Assembly (NCBI RefSeq): GCF_025144665.1
Contig: NZ_CP102294.1
Span: forward strand, 1,674,001-1,738,000
Reading direction: 5' to 3'
Source: Alistipes ihumii AP11
GTDB lineage: Bacteria; Bacteroidota; Bacteroidia; Bacteroidales; Rikenellaceae
Length of the DNA stretch: 64,000 nucleotides
Below are positions 10,495 to 19,218 of this stretch, piece after piece. Made by a program: the position numbers and the translations under genes. The stretch's first letter is position 1; the number at the start of each line of letters is the position of its first letter. A model generated the notes under the pieces. It worked only from the letters and a program-made list of their open reading frames with translations, made no database searches and had not been told where the DNA came from.

Positions 10495-12228
10495 CTATTC
10501 GATCAGTTTGAGTCGTTTCTCGATTTCTTCGGGATCGTATCCTTTCTCCAAGGCCTTTTTCCAGTAGATCGAGGCCATGAAGCGGTCGTTCAGCTTGTAG
10601 AGTATGTCGCCGTAGTGGATCAGCAGCTCCTTGCTGTCGGTCCGGTCGAGCGAGACGGCCAGGCGCATCGGCTCGCGCGCTTCCTCGTAGCGCCCCAGCA
10701 TGTAGAGAACCCATGCGTAGGTGTCGAGGTAAGTGGGATTGTTCGGCGACAGCCGGTTGGCTTTCCGGGCCATTTCGAGCGCGTCGTCCAGCCGTTCTTC
10801 CCGGAGACTCAGGAAATAGGCGTAGTTATTGTATATCACGGCGTTCGTCGTGTCGAGGCGCAAGCCCTTGTCGTAGTATTTGAAGCAGTTCTTGTAGTCG
10901 CCCCGGTTCTGGCAGTTGTCGCCGAGCGATCCGTAGATCACGCTGCGCAGCGAATCGCTGCGGGCGTACTTGAGCGCCTGCTTATAATCGGCCTCGGCTG
11001 CCGCGTAGTCCTTCAGGAAAAAGGCCGTGACGCCTCCTTTGCGCAGATAAAGCTCGGGATCGGATGGGTAGTAGCGGGTCGCCTCGGCGGCGTACTTGGC
11101 TACCGAGTCGGGCCGGTTCAGGTAGGCTTCGATGTCGAGCACGTTGTTCAGCGCCTCGCGCCGTCCTTCCGGATCGTCGATTCCTGCCTTGTACAGTTTG
11201 AGAGCCTCCTCCAGATTGCCGCCCGCGATCAAGTGCCGGGCATAGAGCTCCCTCGTCCGGCGGTCGTGCGGGTAGGCGATCGCCAGCGCCGAGGCCAGCT
11301 TGCCTATCTGAAAGTAGTTGTCCCGGTAGAACGAGGGCGTCCGGATCAGGTCGTCGTAGAATTTCAGCTTGGTTTCGAGCGGCAGCTCGGGCGCGCGGAA
11401 AAGCAGCTCGGCCGTCGCCAGAAAACGGACGTTATCCTTGCGCTGCTTGTAGAACTCGTTCAGCGAGATGATCGTAGGCGTGCTGCCCGGATTGAGCGCC
11501 AGCGCCTCGTCGTAAGTCCTTTGGGCGAGGGAGTCGAGTCCGAGCATGGCGTACAGCTCGGCGAGCGCGACATAGTTCTGTTCCTCGTAGGGAAAGTCCT
11601 CGACCGTCGCTTTCGCCTCTTCGACCGCCTGCTCGTACTTTCCCATGCTCATCAGCATCTGACGGCGGAAAGACGAGAGAATCTCGATTCTCCCTAACCG
11701 GCTTTGAGCCGAGTCGAGTACCGCCAGCGCTTGCTCGTATTCTCCCTTCTGATCGTACAGGGCGGCCGTGAGGCGGTAGTTGTCGGGGTTATCCGGATCG
11801 GCTCTGAGCAACGAACGGTAGACGGTCATCGCCGAGTCGAGCCGGTTCGTGGCGATCAGCAGCCGTCCGAGCTGTCCCCGGTACCAAAGATTGCCCGTGT
11901 CGAGCCGGTTGGCCCGTAGGCAGTATTGCAGGGCTTTTTCCGGCGCGCCGGCTCCGGCGTAGAGGATGGCAAGCTCGTAGAGCGACGGGGCGTGCGTCGA
12001 GTCGATCGCCAGCACTTTCTCGAACAGCCGGATCGAGCGGGCCGTGTCGCCCTCCATCACGTTGTTCTTGATTCCCTCCGTGTAAAAGAACGAAGCGGTC
12101 GTCTGAGGATCGTATTCCCGATCCGCCGCCGGTTTTCCTTTCGGACGCGCCGACAACGAGCAGGCCGCCTCGATCGGAAGCAGCATGGCGGCAAGGACGC
12201 AAACGCGGAAAAGGCTTTTGAAGTTCAT
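10495..12228 (-). CDS. Exported tetratricopeptide-repeat protein
   Basis: 577 residues: a signal peptide (FRVCVLAAMLLPIEAAC), a short linker, then TPR repeats over nearly the entire length. Clear units include ALQYCLRANRLDTGNLWYRGQLG, YNNYAYFLSLREERLDDALEMA and DTYAWVLYMLGRYEEAREP, with the usual small residues at positions 8 and 20 and Pro at 32. The Cys near the cleavage site is preceded by EAA, which is not a strong lipobox, so I favour a soluble periplasmic or outer-membrane-associated scaffold. In Bacteroidales a long TPR protein of this kind is commonly found directly before the EnvC-like gene, suggesting a shared role in cell-wall or division processes (inference). It begins 35 bp after pheS and ends 1 bp before the EnvC-like gene. 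Confidence 0.88.
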   Translation of the reverse strand: MNFKSLFRVCVLAAMLLPIEAACSLSARPKGKPAADREYDPQTTASFFYTEGIKNNVMEGDTARSIRLFEKVLAIDSTHAPSLYELAILYAGAGAPEKALQYCLRANRLDTGNLWYRGQLGRLLIATNRLDSAMTVYRSLLRADPDNPDNYRLTAALYDQKGEYEQALAVLDSAQSRLGRIEILSSFRRQMLMSMGKYEQAVEEAKATVEDFPYEEQNYVALAELYAMLGLDSLAQRTYDEALALNPGSTPTIISLNEFYKQRKDNVRFLATAELLFRAPELPLETKLKFYDDLIRTPSFYRDNYFQIGKLASALAIAYPHDRRTRELYARHLIAGGNLEEALKLYKAGIDDPEGRREALNNVLDIEAYLNRPDSVAKYAAEATRYYPSDPELYLRKGGVTAFFLKDYAAAEADYKQALKYARSDSLRSVIYGSLGDNCQNRGDYKNCFKYYDKGLRLDTTNAVIYNNYAYFLSLREERLDDALEMARKANRLSPNNPTYLDTYAWVLYMLGRYEEAREPMRLAVSLDRTDSKELLIHYGDILYKLNDRFMASIYWKKALEKGYDPEEIEKRLKLIE

Positions 12229-12263
12229 ACGGTTCGGTCGTTAGGTTGCCCGGCGTTTCCCGC

Positions 12264-13286
12264 TCACAACACCGAATCGAACTGGCGCAGGAAGCGCACG
12301 TCGTTTTCGAAATAGAGACGCAGATCCTTGACGCCGTACTTGAGCATCGAGATACGCTCAACTCCCATGCCGAAAGCGAAGCCCGAGTATTTGCCCGAGT
12401 CGATGCCGGAGGCTTCCAGCACGTTCGGGTCCACCATGCCGCAGCCCATGATCTCGAGCCAGCCGGTATGCTTGCAGACGTTGCATCCCCTGCCTCCGCA
12501 CAGGTTGCACGATACGTCGACCTCGGCCGACGGTTCGGTGAACGGGAAATAGGAGGGGCGCATCCGGATGCGGGCCTTCTCGCCGAACATCTCCTTGGCG
12601 AAATAGAGAATGCTCTGCTTCAGATCGGCGAACGAGACGTTCTCGTCGATGAACAGCCCCTCGACCTGATGGAATATGCAGTGGGCGCGGTACGAGATCG
12701 CCTCGTTGCGGAACACGCGGCCCGGGCAGATCACGCGGATGGGCGGCTTGCTGCGCTCCATCGTGCGGACTTGGATCGAGCTGGTGTGCGTGCGTAGCAG
12801 GATGTCGGGACTCTTCGATATGAAAAACGTGTCCTGCATGTCGCGGGCCGGATGCTCGGGCGGAAAGTTGAGCGCCGAGAAGACATGCCAGTCGTCCTCG
12901 ATCTCGGGTCCCTCGGCCACCGTATAGCCCAGCCGCGTGAATATGTCGACGATCTGATTTCGCACCAGCGAGATCGGATGTCGGCTGCCGATGCGGTCGG
13001 CCGTGCCGGGACGGGTCATGTCGATACCGGCTCCGGCGGCTTCCGGGCGGTTCTCCATTTCGGTCTTGTAGCGCGTTATCGTTTCGGCGATCGTGTTTTT
13101 CAACGCATTGATCCTCTGGCCGAGTTCCTTTTTCAGTTCGGGAGCCACTTGCTTGAATTCCTCGAAAAGCTCGTTCATCTCGCCTTTGCGGCCGAGCATG
13201 CGGACTCTGAATTCCTCGATTTCCGCCTCGGCTTTCGGCCGGAACTCCTCGACCCGTTTCAACAGGCTGTTTATTTTGTCAATCAT
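12264..13286 (-). CDS. pheS: Phenylalanyl-tRNA synthetase alpha subunit
   Basis: The catalytic alpha subunit of the alpha2-beta2 class II synthetase that charges tRNA-Phe. The 340 residues comprise an N-terminal coiled coil (residues 1-85) and a class II core: HPISLVRNQIVDIFTRLGY, EGPEIEDDWHVF, motif 2 (PGRVFRNEAISYRAHCIFHQVEGLFID) and motif 3 (GFAFGMGVERISMLKYG). A CNLCGGRGCNVC insert resembles a zinc knuckle, as seen in several bacterial PheS. The pheT gene is not adjacent, so the two subunits are encoded separately. It is the first gene of a leftward run, with a -7 box at 13344-13337 and divergent from the patatin gene. Confidence 0.98.
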   Translation of the reverse strand: MIDKINSLLKRVEEFRPKAEAEIEEFRVRMLGRKGEMNELFEEFKQVAPELKKELGQRINALKNTIAETITRYKTEMENRPEAAGAGIDMTRPGTADRIGSRHPISLVRNQIVDIFTRLGYTVAEGPEIEDDWHVFSALNFPPEHPARDMQDTFFISKSPDILLRTHTSSIQVRTMERSKPPIRVICPGRVFRNEAISYRAHCIFHQVEGLFIDENVSFADLKQSILYFAKEMFGEKARIRMRPSYFPFTEPSAEVDVSCNLCGGRGCNVCKHTGWLEIMGCGMVDPNVLEASGIDSGKYSGFAFGMGVERISMLKYGVKDLRLYFENDVRFLRQFDSVL

Positions 13287-13336
13287 CGTTGGTGGTTTAT
13301 ATTTTTATCTCTACTTTTACGAAGTGGATTAACAGA

Positions 13337-13344
13337 CAAAGTTA
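13337..13344 (-). promoter_or_regulatory. -7 box for pheS
   Basis: The minus strand reads TAACTTTG, an exact TAnnTTTG, 51 bp before the pheS start. No clear -33 TTG is visible. Confidence 0.55.
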
Positions 13345-13358
13345 AGAATAATTTGTAA

Positions 13359-15671
13359 ATGACGCGCATTAAAAGCTTTTTTACCCTGCTGACGCTGTTT
13401 TCCGCTCTTTCTGCCGGGGCTCAGAAGGTAGGACTCGTGATGAGCGGCGGCGGAGCCAAGGGGCTCTATCACATCGGGGTTATGAAGGCTTTGGAGGAGA
13501 ACGGCATTCCGATCGACTACGTGTCGGGGACCTCCATGGGCTCGATCATCGCCGGGCTGTACGCGATCGGCTATACGCCGGACCAGATGGCCGAGCTGTT
13601 CAAGTCGGACCGGATCTCGTACTGGATGTCGGGGCGGATCGAATCCGAGTATCTCTACTACTTCAAGCAGAGGCGGCCCAGCGCGGCGATGGTGACGCTG
13701 CGCTTCGACTTCCGCAATCCGAAGAAGGTAGCCCGGTTGCCGACCAACCTGATTCCCTCCGGCCAGATCGACATGGCTTTCGTCGAATTCTTCTCGGCGG
13801 CCAACGCCGCGTGCGGCGGCGATTTCGACCGGCTTTTCGTGCCGTTCCGCTGCATTGCGACCGATGCGGCCGCCCGCAAGGAGGTCGTCTACCGCAGCGG
13901 CGATCTGGGCAAGGCGATCCGCGCTTCGATGACCATACCGTTGGTTTTCAAGCCTATCAAGCAAGACTCGACGCTGCTTTACGACGGAGGACTGTACAAT
14001 AACTTTCCGTGGCAGGTCCTGCAGGAAGATTTTCATCCCGACGTGCTGATCGGAAGCAAGTGTACGGCCGGCAACAGCAAGCCCGACGAGGACGACGTGG
14101 TCGAGCAGATTCTGTCGCTGACGATGATGAATACCGACTACGACCTGCCGTCGGAGCGCGACGTGCTGATCGAGCATGCGTTCGAGGACGTGTCGACGCT
14201 CGATTTTTCGAAGGTGGACTATATCATCAACCGCGGCTATAGCGACGCGATCGACGCGATGCCGAAGATCAAGGAGCGGATCGGCCGCCGGGTCGACGCC
14301 GACTCGCTGGCCGCCCGGCGCGTGGCCTATCGGGCGTCGCTTCCGCCGCTGCTGTTCGACAGGTACGAGATTTCGGGTCTGAACGGCAATCAGACGAAAT
14401 ACGTCGAGCGGCTGATGCGGCTGGACCTGCCGCTGAAAAAGAGCCGCAACGATTCGGTTTTCGACTTCGAACGCTTCAAGTCGGGTTATTTCAAGGTGCT
14501 GTCGGACGACGACATCGAGGGTAGCTATCCCGATGTGCGGTTCAACGATTCGACGGGCCTGTTCGGGCTCGATCTGGAGATGCGCACCAAACCCAGTTTT
14601 CGGGTCATGTTCGGCGGCAACATTTCGTCCACGTCGATGAATCAGGCCTACGTCGGTCTCGAGTATCGCCGGATCGGCAAGAGTTCGCAGACCTACAATT
14701 TCGACGGCTATTTCAGTCCGCTCTACACTTCGCTGTCGGTACGCGGCCGCACCGACTTTTTCGCTCGCTCGCTGCTGTCGCTCGATTACGGATTCAACTT
14801 CAATTACTACAACTATTTCAAGAGCAATTTCGGTGCGATCGGGCGCCGCAACGACCTGACCTATTCCAAGTATTTCGACACTTATGCTACGGCGGCGCTG
14901 ACGATGCCTATCGGGCGCTATACGGTGCTGTCGCTGCGCGCGAACGGAGGATGGGACACTTACCGCTATTTTCAGACGACCGATTACGAGGACGACGACT
15001 ACATGGACCAGACGCGCTTCCCGTTTTTCGGACTGAAGTTCGAGGTAGACCGCAACGGGCTGAACTACCTGCTCTATCCGACACGCGGCATCAGGCAGTC
15101 GATCTCGGCTATCTTCATCACGGGCAACGAGATGTTCCGGCCCGGCACGCGGCCGCCCGACGGAGTGACCTATACGTCCCGGGGAGGCGATTCGCGTCAC
15201 TGGTTCGGAGCTCAGTTCCTGCGCGAGCACTATTATCCCGTGTGCAAATGGTTCTCGTTCGGCTATTTGCTTCAGGCCGTACTGACGAATCACCCGACGT
15301 TCACGAACGAGTACGCGACGAATATCACCTCGCCGGCCTTCACGCCGACTCCGCACAGCAAGTTCGTTTATATCAAGGATTTCCGCAGCAGCTCGTTCAT
15401 CGGGCTGGGTCTTATGCCTACGTTCGAGTTCGGCCCGAAGTTCTATCTGAAGAACAGTTTTTACCTGTTTCTGCCCAACGACCACAACGAAGTGAAGGAG
15501 AACATTCGCAAGCGGGTGCGCTTCATCTACAACTCGTCGCTGGTCTACCAGACGCCGGTCGGGCCGGTCAGCCTGACGGTTTCCAAGTACGACGCGACGA
15601 ACCGCGACAACTGGTTCCTGACGTTCAATTTCGGCTTCACGATTTTCAATCGCAACGGGTTGTTTTATTGA
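13359..15671 (+). CDS. Patatin-like phospholipase with outer-membrane beta-barrel
   Basis: A 770-residue fusion. A signal peptide ends near residue 21. The patatin domain (about 22-320) has the oxyanion segment SGGGAKG (29-35), the nucleophile elbow GTSMG (Ser59) and the catalytic Asp in DGG (Asp209), so the Ser-Asp dyad is intact. A short POTRA-like linker (about 330-400) follows. The rest is a strand-rich barrel of the BamA/TamA/ShlB type with alternating aromatic strands, e.g. QTYNFDGYFSPLY and RHWFGAQF, ending in a C-terminal aromatic strand (NRNGLFY). The layout resembles type Vd autotransporters (PlpD-like), so the lipase may be surface-displayed or released. The gene stands alone, divergent from pheS. 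Substrate unknown. Confidence 0.93.
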   Translation: MTRIKSFFTLLTLFSALSAGAQKVGLVMSGGGAKGLYHIGVMKALEENGIPIDYVSGTSMGSIIAGLYAIGYTPDQMAELFKSDRISYWMSGRIESEYLYYFKQRRPSAAMVTLRFDFRNPKKVARLPTNLIPSGQIDMAFVEFFSAANAACGGDFDRLFVPFRCIATDAAARKEVVYRSGDLGKAIRASMTIPLVFKPIKQDSTLLYDGGLYNNFPWQVLQEDFHPDVLIGSKCTAGNSKPDEDDVVEQILSLTMMNTDYDLPSERDVLIEHAFEDVSTLDFSKVDYIINRGYSDAIDAMPKIKERIGRRVDADSLAARRVAYRASLPPLLFDRYEISGLNGNQTKYVERLMRLDLPLKKSRNDSVFDFERFKSGYFKVLSDDDIEGSYPDVRFNDSTGLFGLDLEMRTKPSFRVMFGGNISSTSMNQAYVGLEYRRIGKSSQTYNFDGYFSPLYTSLSVRGRTDFFARSLLSLDYGFNFNYYNYFKSNFGAIGRRNDLTYSKYFDTYATAALTMPIGRYTVLSLRANGGWDTYRYFQTTDYEDDDYMDQTRFPFFGLKFEVDRNGLNYLLYPTRGIRQSISAIFITGNEMFRPGTRPPDGVTYTSRGGDSRHWFGAQFLREHYYPVCKWFSFGYLLQAVLTNHPTFTNEYATNITSPAFTPTPHSKFVYIKDFRSSSFIGLGLMPTFEFGPKFYLKNSFYLFLPNDHNEVKENIRKRVRFIYNSSLVYQTPVGPVSLTVSKYDATNRDNWFLTFNFGFTIFNRNGLFY

Positions 15672-16125
15672 TGGCGGGCGGTATCCTTTCCCTGACCGGG
15701 AGCGGGTTTTCCGGGCGGCGGGACATTCCGGAACCGTAGACGGCGATCTTGTCCGGGCGTCTTTTCCGGTGAGGCGAAGGGCTGGAGCATCGGGAAAATA
15801 GCGGTTGCGTATCGATTTTTGCTCAGGCGGTTCCGGGGTATTCCGTCGGAAAGGGATCGGGCGCATGGTTGGGATCGGAATCTCTCGACTACGATGGTTC
15901 TGTGATTCCGCTGTCTCTTGGAACAAAGAGCGACATTTTACCGATAGGTACAGAATTAACGGCCGTTCTGAGAGCCCTGTACCTTAGCTGGCAAGGTGTT
16001 TTCTGCCCTTTTGTTTCGGAACTCCGGATTGTTTCGACCGTTGCGGGTCGCGAGCGCCCGGCTGTTTCGTCCTTTCGGCGGCCCGCGTCCGGAAAGCGCG
16101 GTTTTCGTTTTTGGAGAAAAAGAAT
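15672..16125. other. Gene-free stretch
   Basis: No convincing gene, RNA or terminator between the barrel protein and the efp promoter. Short open frames on both strands have no family features. Confidence 0.5.
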
Positions 16126-16133
16126 TATTTTTG
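16126..16133 (+). promoter_or_regulatory. -7 box for efp
   Basis: TATTTTTG matches TAnnTTTG exactly, 22 bp before the ATG. An upstream TTTG (16110-16113) is too close (12 bp) to be a normal -33 element. Confidence 0.65.
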
Positions 16134-16155
16134 CAAACTAAAACTATCTAATACA

Positions 16156-16725
16156 ATGGCAACCACAGCTGATATCAAGAACGGGATGTGCATCGAGCTG
16201 AACGGCAAGACGTTTTCGGTCGTCGAATTCCTGCACGTGAAGCCCGGCAAAGGTCCGGCTTTCGTCCGCACCAAACTGAAGAACCTCGAGAACGGCCGTA
16301 TTCTGGACAAGACCTTTTCGGCCGGCGAGCGGATCGAGCCGGTCCGCGTCGAGCGCCGTCCCTACCAGTATCTCTACGAGGACGATCTGGGCTGCAATTT
16401 CATGCATACCGAGACGTTCGAGCAAATACACATCGACCGCAACCTGATCGAGAACTCGGATCTGATGCGCGAGGGGCAGATCGTCGAGGTCATGTTCCAT
16501 ACCGAGAAAGAAACCGTACTGTCGGCCGAGCTGCCTCCGATCATCGACATGGAGGTGACCTATACCGAACCCGGCGTCAAGGGCGATACCGCCTCGACGA
16601 ACTCGCTGAAGCCCGCGACGGTCGATACCGGCGCGACGATCCGCGTGCCGCTGTTCATCCAGACCGGCGAAAAGATTCGCGTTGACAGCCGCACTCGCGA
16701 GTACAGCGAGCGAATCAAGGAATAA
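16156..16725 (+). CDS. efp: Translation elongation factor P
   Basis: EF-P enters the ribosomal E site and relieves stalling at polyproline. The ATG at 16156 gives 189 residues, the standard length, whereas the upstream in-frame start overlaps the promoter. Three beta-barrel domains are present: a KOW-like domain I with the tip loop KPGKGPAF (Lys32 is the position modified in many species), domain II ([20 protein letters not shown]), and C-terminal domain III ending [28 protein letters not shown]. Tip Lys means an EpmA-like or other modification is possible; no modifying gene is nearby. The gene is monocistronic. Confidence 0.97.
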   Translation: MATTADIKNGMCIELNGKTFSVVEFLHVKPGKGPAFVRTKLKNLENGRILDKTFSAGERIEPVRVERRPYQYLYEDDLGCNFMHTETFEQIHIDRNLIENSDLMREGQIVEVMFHTEKETVLSAELPPIIDMEVTYTEPGVKGDTASTNSLKPATVDTGATIRVPLFIQTGEKIRVDSRTREYSERIKE

Positions 16726-16756
16726 CGAGGCTTGCCGGCTCTGCCGGGCCATATCC

Positions 16757-16793
16757 GAGAAGCGCGTCCGATAGTCCGGGCGCGCTTTCTCGT
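16757..16793 (+). terminator. Possible weak terminator after efp
   Basis: AGCGCG-TCCGA and TCCGG-GCGCGCT form an imperfect GC-rich hairpin, followed only by TTCTCGTT. The stem is good but the T tract is poor. Confidence 0.35.
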
Positions 16794-17119
16794 TGGTGAA
16801 CGGGAAACGGTTTTCTCTTTTTCCCCCGATTTTGCCGTCCATCCGGTTGCCGAAAAGCGGTCTTGATCCGGCGGGATGTTCCTTTCGGCTCGGCTTCGTC
16901 TTCGAACATCGTTTTTCGGAGGCACGTTGCCCGTGCCGTGGCGGGAAATCCTGCGCGCCGCTCCGTCCCGGAAATAGAATTTCGACGGGACCGACTCGTT
17001 TCGGTGCAAGGCAGGGTTAGACCGATGAAAGAATGGAAAGACATGGAATTTTCGGGGGGAACGAGGAAATGTAAGCCGAGGGATTCGTGGCCAAAACGAG
17101 TGCGATTCGTGCGGCAGTA
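16794..17119. other. Gene-free stretch
   Basis: No gene or RNA recognised. Its right end leads into a well-formed promoter at 17120. Confidence 0.5.
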
Positions 17120-17151
17120 TTTGCGATTTATTTATCCAGGAATTATATTTG
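17120..17151 (+). promoter_or_regulatory. Complete Bacteroidota promoter for the second modular lipoprotein
   Basis: TTTG (17120-17123), a 20-bp spacer, then TATATTTG (17144-17151), matching the -33/-7 consensus. The start site should lie near 17158, giving a leader of about 30 nt. Confidence 0.82.
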
Positions 17152-17186
17152 AGCGATTTTTAATATAAACTTAAAATCCAGAGGAA

Positions 17187-18281
17187 ATGATGATGAAAAA
17201 CACACTGAAGACGCTGAGCCGATTCGCCGTGTGCTTGATGATGATCGGGGCGGTGGCTTGTTCCGACGACGAACCGGGCGGAGGTGGTCCCGGCGGCGGC
17301 GAAGGCGGCGGCGGTGAGGGCGAAGGCGGGGGTCCTTCGACTCCCGAGCTGACCGAAGGCATTTCTGCCGAAGGCTATTACAAAGGCGACGCATACGAAA
17401 AAGGGACGGGCAACTACTGGATCAATTTCGTAAGCGAGGATATGGAGTATGACAACGAGGAGGATACCTACTACGGTCCCGGCTTCATTCTGTGCGTCGA
17501 CTTCAATTCCGTGCTGGCGTCCAACCCCGATCTGGCCGTTCCCCAGTCAGGCTCCTATACGATCGGCGAGAGCGCCGACTATCCCGCCTTCTCGATCAAC
17601 TCCGATTCCTACGATACGTACCTGAACCGGTACGACGCGAACGGAAACGTGACCGAGACGAGCTTTACGGCGGGTACGATGGAGATCGCCTACGAAGACG
17701 GCATCTATACGATCGAATGCAAAATGACGACGGAGAGCGAGGAGGAGTACGAGTTCACCTATGTCGGTCCGATTCCGTTCTATAACCGTGCCGGCGAGGG
17801 CGAGATGAGCAACCTGACGGACAACGTCGAGATCAGCGGTCTGACTCAGGGCATGGCTCTGTACGAGCCCGAGGCGTTTACCACGACCTCCGACCTTTAC
17901 ATGGTGATTCTGGCGGGCGAAGACTACGACCTGGAAACCAACTTCGGTCAGGCCGACGCGCTTCAGATTTCGGTCAATGTAACGCCGGGTTCGAACGACG
18001 GTATTCCGACGGGGACTTATACGATCGTTGACATGAACGAGGTCGACGACCTCGAGCCCGAAACGGCCATCGCCGGACTTTACGAATATGGCGGCTATTA
18101 CGGCACATGGTACTACTCGACCGGCAAGCACATCGAGTCGGCTATGAAAGAGGGAACCGTCGAGATCGAGAACGAAGGCCTCGATTTCTATACGATCAAC
18201 GCTACGTTCAAGGACGGATACGGCCATCAGGTGAAGGCCAGCTACAGCGGAAAGCTGCTGTTCGCTACCGTCGAGTATTGA
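17187..18281 (+). CDS. Surface-exposed modular lipoprotein (two repeat modules)
   Basis: Function unknown. Three consecutive ATGs (17187, 17190, 17193) follow AGAGGAA; the third has the best spacing to this Shine-Dalgarno-like sequence, so the true start may be 17193. A signal peptide ends in the lipobox GAVAC, and the next residues SDDE resemble the lipoprotein export signal for surface display. A Gly/Glu-only linker of about 25 residues (GGGGPGGGEGG and similar) follows. Two beta-rich modules (about 55-200 and 205-360) share the pattern P-x-G-x-Y-T-I, G-T-(M/V)-E-I, Y-T-I, then a G-containing final strand (SYSGKLLF). The module also occurs three times in the lipoprotein at 2222-3673. A strong promoter and terminator bracket the gene. 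Confidence 0.82.
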   Translation: MMMKNTLKTLSRFAVCLMMIGAVACSDDEPGGGGPGGGEGGGGEGEGGGPSTPELTEGISAEGYYKGDAYEKGTGNYWINFVSEDMEYDNEEDTYYGPGFILCVDFNSVLASNPDLAVPQSGSYTIGESADYPAFSINSDSYDTYLNRYDANGNVTETSFTAGTMEIAYEDGIYTIECKMTTESEEEYEFTYVGPIPFYNRAGEGEMSNLTDNVEISGLTQGMALYEPEAFTTTSDLYMVILAGEDYDLETNFGQADALQISVNVTPGSNDGIPTGTYTIVDMNEVDDLEPETAIAGLYEYGGYYGTWYYSTGKHIESAMKEGTVEIENEGLDFYTINATFKDGYGHQVKASYSGKLLFATVEY

Positions 18282-18330
18282 TAGACTCTGCCTCCCCGTT
18301 ACGGGGATTGCAGATAGAACGCTCGGAATA

Positions 18331-18364
18331 AGGGCTGCCCGGAATTTTCCGGACAGCCTTTTTT
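18331..18364 (+). terminator. Rho-independent terminator after the modular lipoprotein
   Basis: GGCTG-C-CCGGA pairs with TCCGG-A-CAGCC across a short AT loop with one internal mismatch, followed by TTTTTTC. It lies about 50 bp after the stop codon. Confidence 0.88.
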
Positions 18365-18545
18365 CTTGCGTTTTCCAGGCGGAAGCTCAGGGGCGCCGAC
18401 ATGGTCCTGACCCCGTTGGGTGTTACCGCGCGGATGCGCGACATGGCGGAAGTCCGGACCCTTTTCCCCGTCCTTGCGGAAAGATCGGTTTTGATGCGGG
18501 ACGGCCCGAAAGCTGCCGATGCGGAAGGGAATCGCCCGGTCCCGG

Positions 18546-18881
18546 TCAATCTTCGAGGCGGCCGCTTGAGTACAGGCGTTCCTCGTCGCCCTGCTCCTGA
18601 GCCACGAGTACCGAATCCTCGAACCGGAAGAGCGTGTTGACGGCATACCACGATCCCATAAATTCCTTGTAGTAAAGCGTTTCATGCAACACGCCGTGTT
18701 CGTCGCGGAAAAAGCTCTCTTTGAACGGCCGACCGAACTGTTCGACGAATTGTTCCTTGGTCATGCCGAGACGAACCGTCTCGCTCGTAAACCGGCTGTT
18801 GGCGGTAGGAGCTATGCTCAGTGCGCTACAGCCGCAGATCAGCGGCAGGCAACAGACGACGGAAAGCCATTTCGTTTTCAT
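18546..18881 (-). CDS. Small lipoprotein with SmpA/BamE-like motif
   Basis: 111 residues. The signal peptide ends in LICGC (Cys18), a lipobox, and no acidic residues follow, so it probably stays on the periplasmic face. The centre reads VRLGMTKEQFVEQFGRPF, the G-M-T-x-x-x-V-x-x-x-x-G-x-P pattern of SmpA/OmlA (BamE-type) domains, followed by strands ETLYYKEF and NTLFRFEDSVLVAQE. This fold binds partner proteins in envelope assembly; a specific role here is not shown. It stands alone and is convergent with the lipoprotein to its left. No standard promoter box is visible in the 337-bp upstream gap. Confidence 0.78.
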   Translation of the reverse strand: MKTKWLSVVCCLPLICGCSALSIAPTANSRFTSETVRLGMTKEQFVEQFGRPFKESFFRDEHGVLHETLYYKEFMGSWYAVNTLFRFEDSVLVAQEQGDEERLYSSGRLED

Positions 18882-19218
18882 GGGCCTTGTGTTTTTATGT
18901 CCGACCGGTACGGCTCGTACCGCCGCGATCGGTTCGTTTTCGGACCGGAGTCGACCGTGATCCCGCTCGTCGTTCGATTCGTGTCCTCCTTGTTTTTCAG
19001 CTTGTACGAGCGTCTATGGCGGGGTGCGACCGTCGTCGCGGAAACGGTATGGCGTTCCCGTTCGGCCCGGCCGTGTTTTCCGCTTATCCGCTTTGACGGA
19101 AACCGGCGATCGACCGTTCGGCCCGTGGCCCTGCCCGTTCGTTTCGGACGGACCGTCGCGCGGGCGTTTCGCCCGTCCCTATCCGTTCCGGGGACCTGCT
19201 TTTTCTGACGGTTTTCCG
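18882..19218. other. Gene-free stretch
   Basis: Nothing recognised. A small CTGACGG/CCGTCAG hairpin at 19206-19223 overlaps the stop codon of the peptidase gene, but it has no T tract in the direction of that gene. Confidence 0.45.

Noticed and set aside
13329-15926. An 865-codon minus-strand frame opposite the patatin gene
   Set aside because: Shadow of a coding strand with strong family motifs; translation is unlike any protein.
16234-16239. CACGTG inside efp as a further parS core
   Set aside because: The flanks are not parS-like and the site lies in a conserved coding segment.
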